NCBI GenBank assembly: GCA_947683625.1
Contig: CANTUR010000066.1
Coordinates: 2,232,001 to 2,296,000, forward strand
Source of the DNA: Mallotus nudiflorus
Taxonomy: Eukaryota > Streptophyta > Magnoliopsida > Malpighiales > Euphorbiaceae
Reading direction: 5' to 3'
DNA length: 64,000 bases
The notes beneath the pieces are model-generated. The model was not told where the DNA came from and did not search any database. It saw nothing but the letters and a program-made list of their open reading frames with translations. Of the stretch, positions 1 to 9,291 are shown piece after piece; the stretch's first letter is position 1; each line of letters opens with the position of its first letter. The position numbers and the translations under genes are program-made.

Positions 1-1470
1 CTTTATAATCAATGCCTTATTTTTGTGTACAACCTTTTGCAAAAAAATGTGCCTTATACCTCTCCATATACCTCTCCATATTGCCTTTTGAGTCCCTCTT
101 AGTCTTAAATATCCATTTGTAACCAATGGAATAAGATCCCATACGTCATTGTCATTCATAGACTTTATCTCCTCATTCATGGCATCAATCCATTTATGAG
201 AATTAGAACTTTCCATTCATTAATGGAAATTGATTGGATAATCTTCCATCACTTTAATGTTAGCCTCATGTTCTTAATGAAATACAACATAGTCATATGT
301 TATTGCACTTTTTCTTTCTTGAGTGGATGTCCTTAATAACATAGGCTCTTCTGGTGTTAGAGTTTATTCTTTTGGTACAATCTCTTGAATGGGAGGTTCT
401 TTAACATTATCTTGGTGTGCTATATCTTAAACAAAGTTAGGAATAGAATCCTAATCAATGCCAACAACACCTATGGGAATATTAATATATTCCTATTCAA
501 AAGATAAAATCTATAACTCTATCTTCCCTTGTGAACTCAACATCCTCAAAGAACTAGGCATTTATTAACTCAAACATTAACTTAGTTATGGAGTCATAAA
601 ACTTATAGCCCCTAAATCTTTCAAAATATCCAACAAAATCATAACTAATTATCCTTGAGTTTAGTTTCCTTTCATTAGGCCTTTAAGGCTTTGCCTCAGC
701 TGGACATCCCCAAACATTCAAGTGCTTTAAATTGGGCTTTTTACCATCCTAAAATTCATAAGGGGGGTTTGGTTATTGCTTTTACCAGTACCTTATTTAG
801 GATATATGTTGCATTCTTAAGTGTTTCTCTTCATAGTGATTTTAACAGTGTAGAATGAGAAATCATACTCCTTGCCATGTTCTTAAGCATCTTGTTTCAT
901 CTTTCAGTAACACCATTCATAGTGGGACAACCTGACATAATGTACTATAAGATGATACCACATTCCTCTAGAAATTTAGCAAATGGTCATAGACATTATT
1001 CACCTGAACTGTGATATCTGCCATAGCATTCACCACCATGGTAAAATCTAATGCTTTTTATCCTTTTGCTAAATTGATTTTTAACATTAACTTTACAACT
1101 TTTAAGCACATATAATGACTGTGACTTTTCATTAATGAGATATATGTGGCCACATCTTGAAAAATCATCTATGAACATTATTATATATTTTGACCATTCC
1201 AAGCAATCGAAGGGAATGGCCCATAAATATATGTATGTATAAGTTATAAGGCATTTGAAGTCCTATTTTTATTGGTTTGTTTTCCTTTAATATAAGTAAC
1301 ACATAATTCAAAATCTATAAAATTTAAAGGATTGAGAATTTTATATAACATAAGTCTCTTTATTCTCCATTTGGAGATATGCCCTAATCTCTTATGCCAG
1401 AATGCAGCTGAATTCTCATCACATATTTTGGCTAAATAATTAACATCTTTATCTACTCCATTCTCACAAA
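1..1470 (-). pseudogene. Ty1/copia pol fragment (GAG-pre-integrase, integrase, start of RT), truncated by window edge
   Basis: Read on the minus strand this is a decayed copia polyprotein. At about 1440-1290 a GAG-pre-integrase zinc-binding stretch is visible (AAFWHKRLGHIS, then a C..C pair in the segment that follows). At 1202-996 comes integrase core sequence (IIMFIDDFSRCGHIYL, then a run ending in GGECYGRYHSSGE). The leftmost 130 bases encode the conserved start of the reverse transcriptase (YKWIFKTKRDSKGN). Several stops interrupt the frame, so it is not a working gene. The RT catalytic part, RNase H and the LTRs are not in the window. Assignment to copia rests on the order protease/integrase before RT and on these motifs; the lineage within copia is not resolved. 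Confidence 0.8.
55..78. repeat. 12-bp tandem duplication inside the copia RT fragment
   Basis: The 12-mer TATACCTCTCCA occurs twice in direct succession. On the minus strand it duplicates four codons of the RT finger region (MERY twice) without shifting the frame. It looks like replication slippage after the element died. Confidence 0.8.
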
Positions 1471-2966
1471 CCCATCTCCTAATACCTTTATAGCCACCAC
1501 CATCTCCTTCATTATTTCCCTCTCTCTCCTCTTTCTAATTTCATTAGAACCCCTCAAAACCCTACTACTCACCAATTCTAAATCCATTTATAGTGCTGGC
1601 ACCAAAAACAATCCTACTCACATTGCTAGCAGTAGCATTAACCCTAATTCCATTTTGATATAGCTTGTGAATGCTCCTTATATTCATAATATTACTTCCA
1701 TTCCTTTGATTCTCCATGTAAAAAGCTTAATTATTAATATTCTCTTCATCTTCATCATTCTTATACTCGTTATCATCACCATCACTCTTAGAATTATAAT
1801 ATGTTTTAGCTTAGGGACCTTTTTCCATGGCATCCATGCACTTAAAATGAACCTAAGAAGAGGAAAATATAGAAACAGGCATAGATTGGGTGTGCTAGAT
1901 CTCAATCTGGTAGTGCTTCTAGAGTTTCTTCATCTTATGACAACACTAGATGATGGTCATGGATAAAGAAGCGATAGCGCATCAACGACCAAGTACCAAC
2001 AACATCAACCACTTCTTACTAATGGTTGGCCTTGAGATTTGAGATCTTCAGTATCAGCTTCTTTTTAATTTATGAGTGTAAAGAGATCTTCTTTTTCAAA
2101 TGAAAAAATTATAATAATCAAGTTGATTTATTGAATGTATATTTGATTTTAATTTTAAAGTTTTTTTTTTAAATTGAAGTGTTAAGCCAAAATAGGTGTA
2201 AATATGTTGATTTTTTAATTAAAGTGGTTGGCTAATGGGAAAATGAAAGAAAGAATAAGAAACTAAAAGAAAGTTAAAAAAAAAAGAAAAAATAATTTGA
2301 AAATTGCACATATGGCATGACATGTCACCACATATCCTAGTAGAATATATGTCTTGCCAGCTTAGCATTCTCCTACACATATCATCGACCATGTGTGCAC
2401 CACATCATCCTCACTAGCCAGAAAAGTCAATCTCAACACTTTATTGGTAATGGATACAAGGTTTGGTAGGTTTTAAGTTATAAATTGAAAGTTGGGCACC
2501 ATGGTAGTAGTTGGTCTTAATGTTGGGTACCATGCGTAAAAATTATCCAAAATAATAGTTAGTTTTAATACAAAAAAATGTAAGCTCTACATTCTGCATA
2601 TAAAAAATAAAGTAAATGAAATTACAAGCTCAAAAACCTGTTATCCACCCTAGTCCAAAGATATACATATATAGTAATTTGTCTAAAAAGTAACAAATAA
2701 TAGATTGCAGAATTCTAAAAAATCTAATTGAAGCAAATTCATATGTTTGTAATTCATCTGCAAAGTTGATTTACAGACAATGAGCATAATTTCAATTAGA
2801 ATAAATTAGAACCAACTTAATCAAAATAAAAGAAGCAATAGGCAAAGAGAAGGCTTAGGATGCTTGTTTTCATATCATATTTAGAATAGAGCTCCATTTT
2901 CTAGCAACAAAGAAAATAGCTAACAATGTTGAAATAGCCACCTAGTGAAATAGATCAAATATTCTA
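1471..2966. other. AT-rich stretch with no recognisable gene
   Basis: Short open frames exist on both strands at about 1667-1966, but they show no family motif and are probably chance. The part next to 1470 may be the degenerate upstream portion of the neighbouring copia element. I see no LTR boundary, inverted repeat or RNA gene here. Confidence 0.5.
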
Positions 2967-2988
2967 ATATATATATATATATATATAT
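2967..2988. repeat. (AT)11 microsatellite
   Basis: Eleven uninterrupted AT dinucleotides can be counted directly. Confidence 0.9.
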
Positions 2989-3538
2989 CGAGGGTAAAAG
3001 CATCATCACTGCCAAAAACACATTAAAAAGGCTTATAATAAAGCATTTTTAATCATAAAAAGAATGCAACCACATTTCTGGCATCTAAACAAAAAAAAAA
3101 GCCACCAAAGAAATTTAAGCATGCATTCTTTGAAACTCTTATTATCCTAGGGGTGGAAGCATCATCATTGCCTCAGTTTAATATGTTCAAACACAAGTAG
3201 ATTTGCTACAACATCAACACAAAGGATTAGGCAAATAATTGAGGCACTTCATGTTGGTCACAATAATTTAAAAAGGAGGCAAGCAACAAAATGGCATATA
3301 TTTAGACATATAAGAATAGACAATATATTAATGAATTGGTAATGGGCTAATCAACTGAGCTAAAGAAGGGTTATTGCCCATTGGTTCAAGATATGTAAAG
3401 AAAAAAAAGTAAAGAATTAAAATGTGAGCAAGCATTGAATAATTATACTTAAAGAAAGAAAAAAAATTGAGAAATACTTTAAAATAAAACCTTTTTTAAA
3501 AGACTCCAAATCCTCTAAAGGTTTTCCACCCCAACTGT
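2989..3538. other. 3' flank of the hAT transposase gene with repeated GGTRRAAGC-type motifs
   Basis: No coding sequence is seen. Two related motifs occur on the plus strand: GGGTAAAAGCATCATCACTG near 2992 and GGGGTGGAAGCATCATCATT near 3150. Reverse-complement relatives lie on the far side of the hAT gene near 17165 and 17225. The pairing AGGGGTRGAAGCAT (about 3149 against 17221-17234, 13 of 14 bases alike) could be a degenerate terminal or subterminal repeat of the hAT element. I found no matching 8-bp target-site duplication, so the element border is uncertain. Confidence 0.35.
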
Positions 3539-4746
3539 TTAGTTTGGCATTCTAAGCCAATTATGTGTATATATTAATGCTTTCACTATTTTTGGAGTTA
3601 ATGAACTCCAAAAAAAAAATCAAGAACATGACCTCTAGTACTGAAGATAGACTCATAAGGAACAATGGAAACATGAATAGTTAGAACATCTCTAGCCATA
3701 CGAGATAAAATTGGGAACCTCTCAAAATTCAACTTCCCTTATCTTCCACAATTACCTTACTAAGATAAATATAAATTTATGACCTTTTACTTCTACCCAT
3801 TCCATATTCTTGTGTATGCTTCTTAAATCTAGCTTTAATTAAAGACATTATATTCCCAGAAGTTGGCAATTGAGTTTCTAAAACTGACTAACTAGTTTGG
3901 CTTGACTAATTACTAGAACCAAACTCAAAGGCAGTAAAAGAGCCATAGGTTGACAAATAATCATCAAATAATGGATGCTTATTAGACTTCATATTAATAA
4001 ACAACTTTCTTCCTAGTATGTTTGCATACATTTGATTCATAAACAATTCAATAAACTATAGTTTATATCGAGGATCAAGAATTATAGCAATAAAATAAGA
4101 GAGCTCATTTTCTCTAGATCTCCCCAATATTATTAATTTTTTGTTTTATTTTCATGCCCATATTATAAATAGACAGATCAAAAGATGATTGTATCTTATT
4201 AAGCATGCAATTCAAATAAAAAATTTTAGAAAAGAAAGCATTTGCAATGACATCATTAGAACTAGAAATTCTAATTGTTATATTATTGAAAAGCTTCAAC
4301 ATCTCAACCATTTGACTAACACAATGCCAATTAAGGAAATCAAAGAAATCATCAACCAAATTAACCCTAAAAGAAGATTTTTTCTCATCATATATTTCAA
4401 AATTTTTCTCAAATAAATAAGTAGTTTTAAGAATTATGTTGATGGAATTCCACCTAGTAGGGGACATCAAGAGATAAAAAGCATTTTGACTCAATCCTAA
4501 TAAGCTCATAAAGTTCTCTAAATTTACTTAACCTAGCAAGATAAGTTCTCAAGTATCTAATAGCCTTGCTTAATTTTTTTAACAAAAACATTAACCTCTT
4601 TTAACCCATCATTCACAATTAAATTTAGGATGTGAGCTATACATCTCATATGTAAGAACATCAATCTACCAGAAAATGCCAACCAACTTAATATTTTCTT
4701 TTTAAAATACCTAACTGTAGTGTCATTAGAGGAAGCTTTATCCACA
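3539..4746 (-). pseudogene. hAT (RICESLEEPER-like) transposase, 3' part, cut from its 5' part by a retrotransposon
   Basis: Minus-strand translation gives the central and C-terminal parts of a BED-type plant hAT transposase. At 4745-4557 is a KASSND stretch followed by HMRCIAHILNLIV. At about 4480-4380 is PTRWNS. At about 3735-3610 is the C-terminal dimerisation (hATC) region, with RFPILSRMARDVL and ESIFSTRGHVLD, ending in a TxxWLR-type tail and a stop near 3541-3539. The coding sequence stops abruptly at 4746 and resumes at 16246 beyond the inserted Tekay element. In-frame stops and frame changes occur between the motif blocks, so this copy is dead apart from the insertion. In the family these enzymes cut and paste their own DNA; plants also have domesticated relatives, but this broken copy gives no sign of domestication. 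Confidence 0.85.
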
Positions 4747-4751
4747 ATAAC
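4747..4751. repeat. Target-site duplication ATAAC, left copy
   Basis: ATAAC lies directly before the 5' LTR and again directly after the 3' LTR at 16241-16245. Five base pairs is the expected size for this class of integrase. The host gene reads across the site. Confidence 0.9.
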
Positions 4752-4782
4752 TATAATATCCCGTGTTTTTAAATATTTTTAT

Positions 4783-4802
4783 ACTGCATCGGGATATGCA
4801 GT
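4783..4802. promoter_or_regulatory. Hairpin near the 5' end of the LTR (7-bp stem, 6-nt loop)
   Basis: ACTGCAT, a 6-nt spacer and ATGCAGT form a perfect inverted repeat about 30 bp inside the LTR. It is preserved at the same place in the 3' LTR and in the diverged solo LTR. A role (protein-binding site or RNA structure) is inference. Confidence 0.5.
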
Positions 4803-4891
4803 GTTAATAATTTTTAAATATGATATTGATATTTCATAAGTTGTTGATTAATTAAAATTGATTTTTAATTGTGTATTATTTAAAGTGCTTT

Positions 4892-4937
4892 ACGTAAAAT
4901 TTTCCCAGGACTTGCATTTTCGGGAAAATTTTCACGT
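4892..4937. promoter_or_regulatory. Second LTR inverted repeat, 15-16 bp arms
   Basis: ACGTAAAATTTTCCC at 4892-4906 faces GGGAAAATTTTCACGT at 4922-4937; the arms pair with one extra base. The 3' LTR keeps the pairing with one change, and the solo LTR has a weaker version. It lies in what should be U3, so a regulatory role is possible but unproven. Confidence 0.45.
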
Positions 4938-5223
4938 AAATAATTTATTATTAATTATTTTAAATAGATTTTCGGACATGCATGAACTCATACATATTTT
5001 TAAAATACTAAATAAAGCCTATGTGTGTATACATTTATTTAATTAGGGTTTAATGTATTACCCTAATATTTTATTATTTTATTATTTATTTATTTGGTTT
5101 ATTGTTATTTAATTATTTTCATGTAGTACATAAATTATTAGAATATTAAATATGTGGTGTGCAAATTTTTCCAAGTATTTTATTATACACCATATTATAA
5201 TATATATATTTTTATATTATTTT

Positions 5224-5570
5224 TTTCTTTTTCCTTTTTCTTTTCTTTTTCTTTTCTTTTCTTTTCTTCTTCTTTCTCCTTTCTTCTCGAAACCCGTCCC
5301 TTCTCCCCCTCACCGCAGCAACTTCTGACCACCTACCATCGGTGTGCCGCTAGCAGCGCCGCCCTTCCCAGCCAGCTGCTCCGCCGCCCCTAGTCTCCTT
5401 CCCCGGCACCGGCTAGCTCCAATTCCACCATTTTTGGCCGAAACTTCCCTCCTCACCGTTCACCGACTTCCCGACCACCAAATCTATTGATTCTGGTGTC
5501 GTTGGACTCCCTAGCCTCCATAGAAGATGATTCTAAGCTTTGTTCAAGCTTAAAAGTCGATTTGGTACAG
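5224..5570 (+). promoter_or_regulatory. CT-rich tract and GC-rich leader-like module in the 5' LTR
   Basis: A pyrimidine tract of about 60 bp (repeats of CTTTT and TTTCTTT) is followed by a C-rich, balanced-GC block that stands out from the AT-rich LTR and resembles a plant 5' untranslated region. A pyrimidine patch before a GC-rich leader is typical of plant transcription starts, so this is the likeliest U3/R boundary; that is inference. The tract is longer in the 3' LTR (about 13440-13535). The solo LTR has a different GC-rich block in the same place. Open frames across the block are compositional artefacts. Confidence 0.4.
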
Positions 5571-6437
5571 TTTTTCTCAATTATTCAATTCAGCCATTTT
5601 AGGGTTTTTGAATTTTTTTGAGCTTCAAATGGTTGATTCATGAAAATTAACTTAACAAATGTTGTTCCCCTTAGCTCAATCTACACGTATGAATTTTTGG
5701 AGATTATTTTGATTTTTGGGTATTTTTGAATATTTTAATATTATTTTCTAATTTTTGAAAATTAATTAAATAAATTATAAAATTGTGTTTTATGATAAAT
5801 ATAGGTGTTTAAATGAATTATAGGAATTTATTTGGAATTTTTATAAATTTCTAAGTATTTATTTTGAATTATTTAAGTTTATGTAATTTTGGGAAAATTA
5901 GGTTAATTATGTTTTTAATTGAAATTAATTATTTAATTGAGTTTAATTATTGATATTATTGATAAATATATTGGGAAAATTAATTTTGGATAATTATACT
6001 ATTTTTGGTGAATTTTTGAATGAATTTTAGTATATTTATATATAGAGGGGCATTTTGGTAATTTTACCCTAAATTGACTAAAAATGTAATTAAATTGATT
6101 TTAATAGTTATTTAAGGTATAAAAATGATTTCTAAAAATTATTTAGTATTTTTAATTGATTAAAACTATTTTTCGTGAATTAGTTTCAATTATATATATA
6201 TAATGTACGATTTTTCTAAATAAAATGCGTTTTATCGGTTTTTACTGTGTTTTAAGGTTAATTACGTAATTTCTATTTATAAAATGTATTTCTGTGATAT
6301 TAGGGTATTTTTGGTATTTCTATATTATTTTTTGAATTGTGGACCCCGGTCGGTAAACTGTAGTTTGGAGTCTGACCGAGGGGTTGTGGATGAGTTATTG
6401 TACCTATTTTTTGAAGTGTGTTTCTTTGCAGGGCTGG

Positions 6438-6456
6438 CTCTACTCTTTGAGTAGAG
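6438..6456 (+). promoter_or_regulatory. Perfect 8-bp stem, 3-nt loop hairpin conserved in all LTR copies
   Basis: CTCTACTC, TTT, GAGTAGAG. It directly follows the acceptor-like TTTCTTTGCAG ending at 6431. The same hairpin is intact in the 3' LTR (about 14696) and in the solo LTR (about 45370), although the surrounding sequence has diverged. Confidence 0.55.
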
Positions 6457-7986
6457 AGATGTCTATTTTACAGGGGAGGATCTGCCGAATTTTTGGTAGA
6501 ATTCTCGTAAAACGTAATGTCCGGTCGAACCCTAATTTCTAATTTTGTGTCTAAGTAATCTAGATTGAGTCCTTAGAACTTCTGTTCGATTTATTCTGAT
6601 TCCTGTCGTTATTGTTTGTTTAGTTGTGCCGAGACCGAGGCCTAGTGGACCAGGCCCGTCGGATCCATCTCGTGGAGCGCACTAAGTGTGAGTTACTATT
6701 TTATATATATGTGCTTTAGGATGCATGATTTTAGAAATATATGTTTTATTTTGATTAAATGTGAATAAATAATGTGATTTGTATTTAAGTATATTTTTAG
6801 TTTATTTTTGGTTTATATTTGGTATATATTAAATTATATGCATGTTTTATTAATAAATTATATTTAAAATGTTTTTAAATATATTTCTAGCTTAATTTGT
6901 AAATTGATTGGATTTGTTTGACGTATATATACTCGAAATATACCTGGTTTACTTTTGGTATATTTCCAGTATATATATGGTTTATATTGTTATTTTATTT
7001 AAATTCATGCATCATCGATTTGTGAGTGAATGTTTTATATTTATTAATGAAGGATATCAATAGAACGTGCTACCTAGTGGGCAACACTAGGACCGAGTAC
7101 GTATCGGTACGCTTATAGCATTTAGACAATATTACTAACCTATTTGTGGATATCAATTGAATTTGATTATTTGATGTGTGATGTGATTTGGGAGTGTGAT
7201 TGCTGGAGCTCGGTTGACCTAGTGTCTCGGGGCCAATCACACTGGCAGTCAGACTGCTGGAGCTCGGTTGACTTAGTGTCTCGCGACCAGTCTACTGTCC
7301 AAATGGAATAAGTGAATATAATTGGAATAAGTGAGCCTGTATGGCTAGAGTGTTTTCTAACACTGCTTTGAGGTTGCGATATTCTAGGGTTCTATTTAAT
7401 CCTTCATAAACGATGATTTTCAATAAAATATATATAAAATGATTTTACAGCATCTGTGTGTATTTGTCTGTATATATACATATTAGATATATACTGTTGA
7501 ATGTATGCATTATCATTTAGTGTGCATGTATATATATTATAGTAATTCACTTAGTGAGGTTTGACTCCCCTCTGTTGACCATTTTTCAGGAGAGTCTTCT
7601 TCTTCAGACCTCAGTAGCAGGCCTGTACGCCGGATTTCATCCGCCCCGACTTCTTGATGTAAACTGCTTCTCTGAGTCTTGAGTTTTATTTTATCTAGAC
7701 ACTGCAGTAGTCATTAAGTTGTTAAAGAGATGTTGTATTGCATTTGAACTGGACTTGTATTAAAAGATTTATGTATATGAGATATGGATTTGATTTAAAT
7801 TCACTGGTGGTGAATTAATATTTTTATATTTATATTTATGATTTTATTTCCGCTGCATTAAGAGCTGTTGTTATTATTACTGGCATGTTTATTTTATTTT
7901 TTTTAGGCTTGCTACGGGTTCCGGATTCGAAAGAATTCCCATTCCTTAGCGCCGGTCATGGCCCCTGTTTTGGGTCGTGGCAAAGT

Positions 7987-7998
7987 TGGTATCAGAGC
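7987..7998 (+). promoter_or_regulatory. Primer-binding site (tRNA-iMet type)
   Basis: TGGTATCAGAGC lies 4 bp after the LTR end. It is complementary to the 3' end of plant initiator methionine tRNA, the usual primer of plant LTR retrotransposons. Confidence 0.9.
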
Positions 7999-8181
7999 AG
8001 AGTTCTGTGTCAAGGCTTAGTTATGTGAGTTGTGGCCCTAGTTGTCAGAGTTGTGTTTTCTTTTGGTAACTACTGCAGTGAATTAGGTTCGAGTATGTCT
8101 TGATAAGTATTCCTTACTTTAGTTTTTTGCGTTATTCCTTTGTAGTCTATTTTGTCTGAATCATTCTGTTGTCATTTCAGA

Positions 8182-9291
8182 ATGAGGAGGCGAGCGCGTG
8201 TCACTCCACCGGTCGTTGAGGCCGAGGATGATGAGTCTTTTCAGGATGAGGTTTTACCTCCTGAGCAGCCAGTTAGATGTAGAGGTCGTGGCAGAGGTAG
8301 ACCTCGAGGAGCGACAGGTCGCCGTAGGCAGAGAGAATTACAGGATGAGGAGCCTGTAGAGCTTGAATTTGATGTTCCTGTGCCTCCAGTTGTTCAGCCT
8401 GTTCAGCCTGCCTATTCAGCCTGTTCAGCTTGCCTGTTCAGCCTGCCTATCAGCAGGGTATGTCTGACCCTGAGGCAGCTTTGTTCTATGCCCGAGTTGG
8501 CAGGATTACTTTTGACGGTACTTCTGATCCGCTAGACTTTCTGCACACGATCGAGACTCGAACTGCTCACACCGAGTACCAGCGGATCATGATCATCGAG
8601 TTGTCTGTTGAAGGACCAGCCCTAGATTGGTTTTATTCAGATGATCCAGCCTTATATGATAACGATGACCTGGGCTCAGTTCAGAGAGCGATTTATGAGG
8701 AGATTCTGTCCAGAGCCTCTCCATATGAGCTATCGTCTCCATCTGACCAGCATTTCTTATAGTGATCGATTTGTAGAGGAGTACACTCGAGAATTCCTTC
8801 GGCTAGGTAGATATGCAGAGGATCTGATGTGAGACCAGTATTTCGCGGTCACTACATACGTCACTGGTTTGGGTTCTGCTTTTGCTGGTATGCCTACAGC
8901 AGGCCTTACTCTGGAGTCTGTGATTGAGTTAGCCAAGGAGGTCAAGCTGAGGCTAGTTAGGCAGGGAGCAATGCCTGATTATTACCAACTGGGAGTTCAG
9001 TCGAGTGGATTGCAGACTACACCATATTCGAGTTTTCATGTTGGTTCGAGTAGTCAGCAGCGAGTGCATCAGAGCAGTAGACATGGCCGTGGAGGTCAGC
9101 GTAGGTCATTCAGATTTGGGTTAGGTGCTTCGAGTAGCAGCAGTGGTCGTAGTTCTGGATCAGCTGCCAGTGTTTGTCAAACTTGCGGTAGAGTCCATCA
9201 GGGACCGTGTTATCTGACACCACTGACATGCTTCAGATGTGGGCAGACAGGACATTATGCCAGATCGTGTCCTTATTCTGGGTATCAGTAG
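8182..9291 (+). pseudogene. Tekay gag (capsid and zinc knuckle), broken
   Basis: The likely start is ATG at 8182, preceded by TTGTCATTTCAGA, which also looks like a splice acceptor. An arginine-rich, low-complexity N-terminus is followed by a capsid-like retrotrans_gag region (about 8480-8830), a Ser/Gly-rich linker, and a CX2CX4HX4C zinc knuckle CFRCGQTGHYARSC at 9229-9270. The frame shifts near 8430 (one base lost, in a degenerate CCTGTTCAG-rich repeat) and again near 8665. TGA at 8830 interrupts the capsid and TAG stands at 9289. Gag would package element RNA; this copy cannot make a complete protein. Confidence 0.85.

Larger units (their letters stand above)
4752..7982 (+). repeat. 5' LTR of the Tekay element (3,231 bp)
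   Basis: It matches the 3' LTR (12973-16240) almost base for base, apart from indels in a CT-rich tract and scattered substitutions, and matches the solo LTR at 43666-46912 more distantly. It ends GTCGTGGCA immediately before the primer-binding site. Landmarks inside it are two hairpins near the 5' end, a CT tract with a GC-rich block (5224-5570), a perfect 8-bp hairpin at 6438-6456, a GTGAGT donor-like site at 6688, several acceptor-like sites, and an imperfect 54-bp tandem repeat starting at 7201 and 7255. Confidence 0.95.

Noticed and set aside
5154..5393. Open frame of 79 codons in the 5' LTR, with similar frames at 13373-13734
   Set aside because: The frame is made of CT-tract Phe/Ser runs and a C-rich block. 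It is not kept in the solo LTR and has no domain; it looks like a composition effect.
8152..8181. Earlier ATG at 8152 as the gag start
   Set aside because: The ten residues before 8182 have no gag character, and the pyrimidine-rich TTTCAG just before 8182 suggests leader or splice acceptor sequence.
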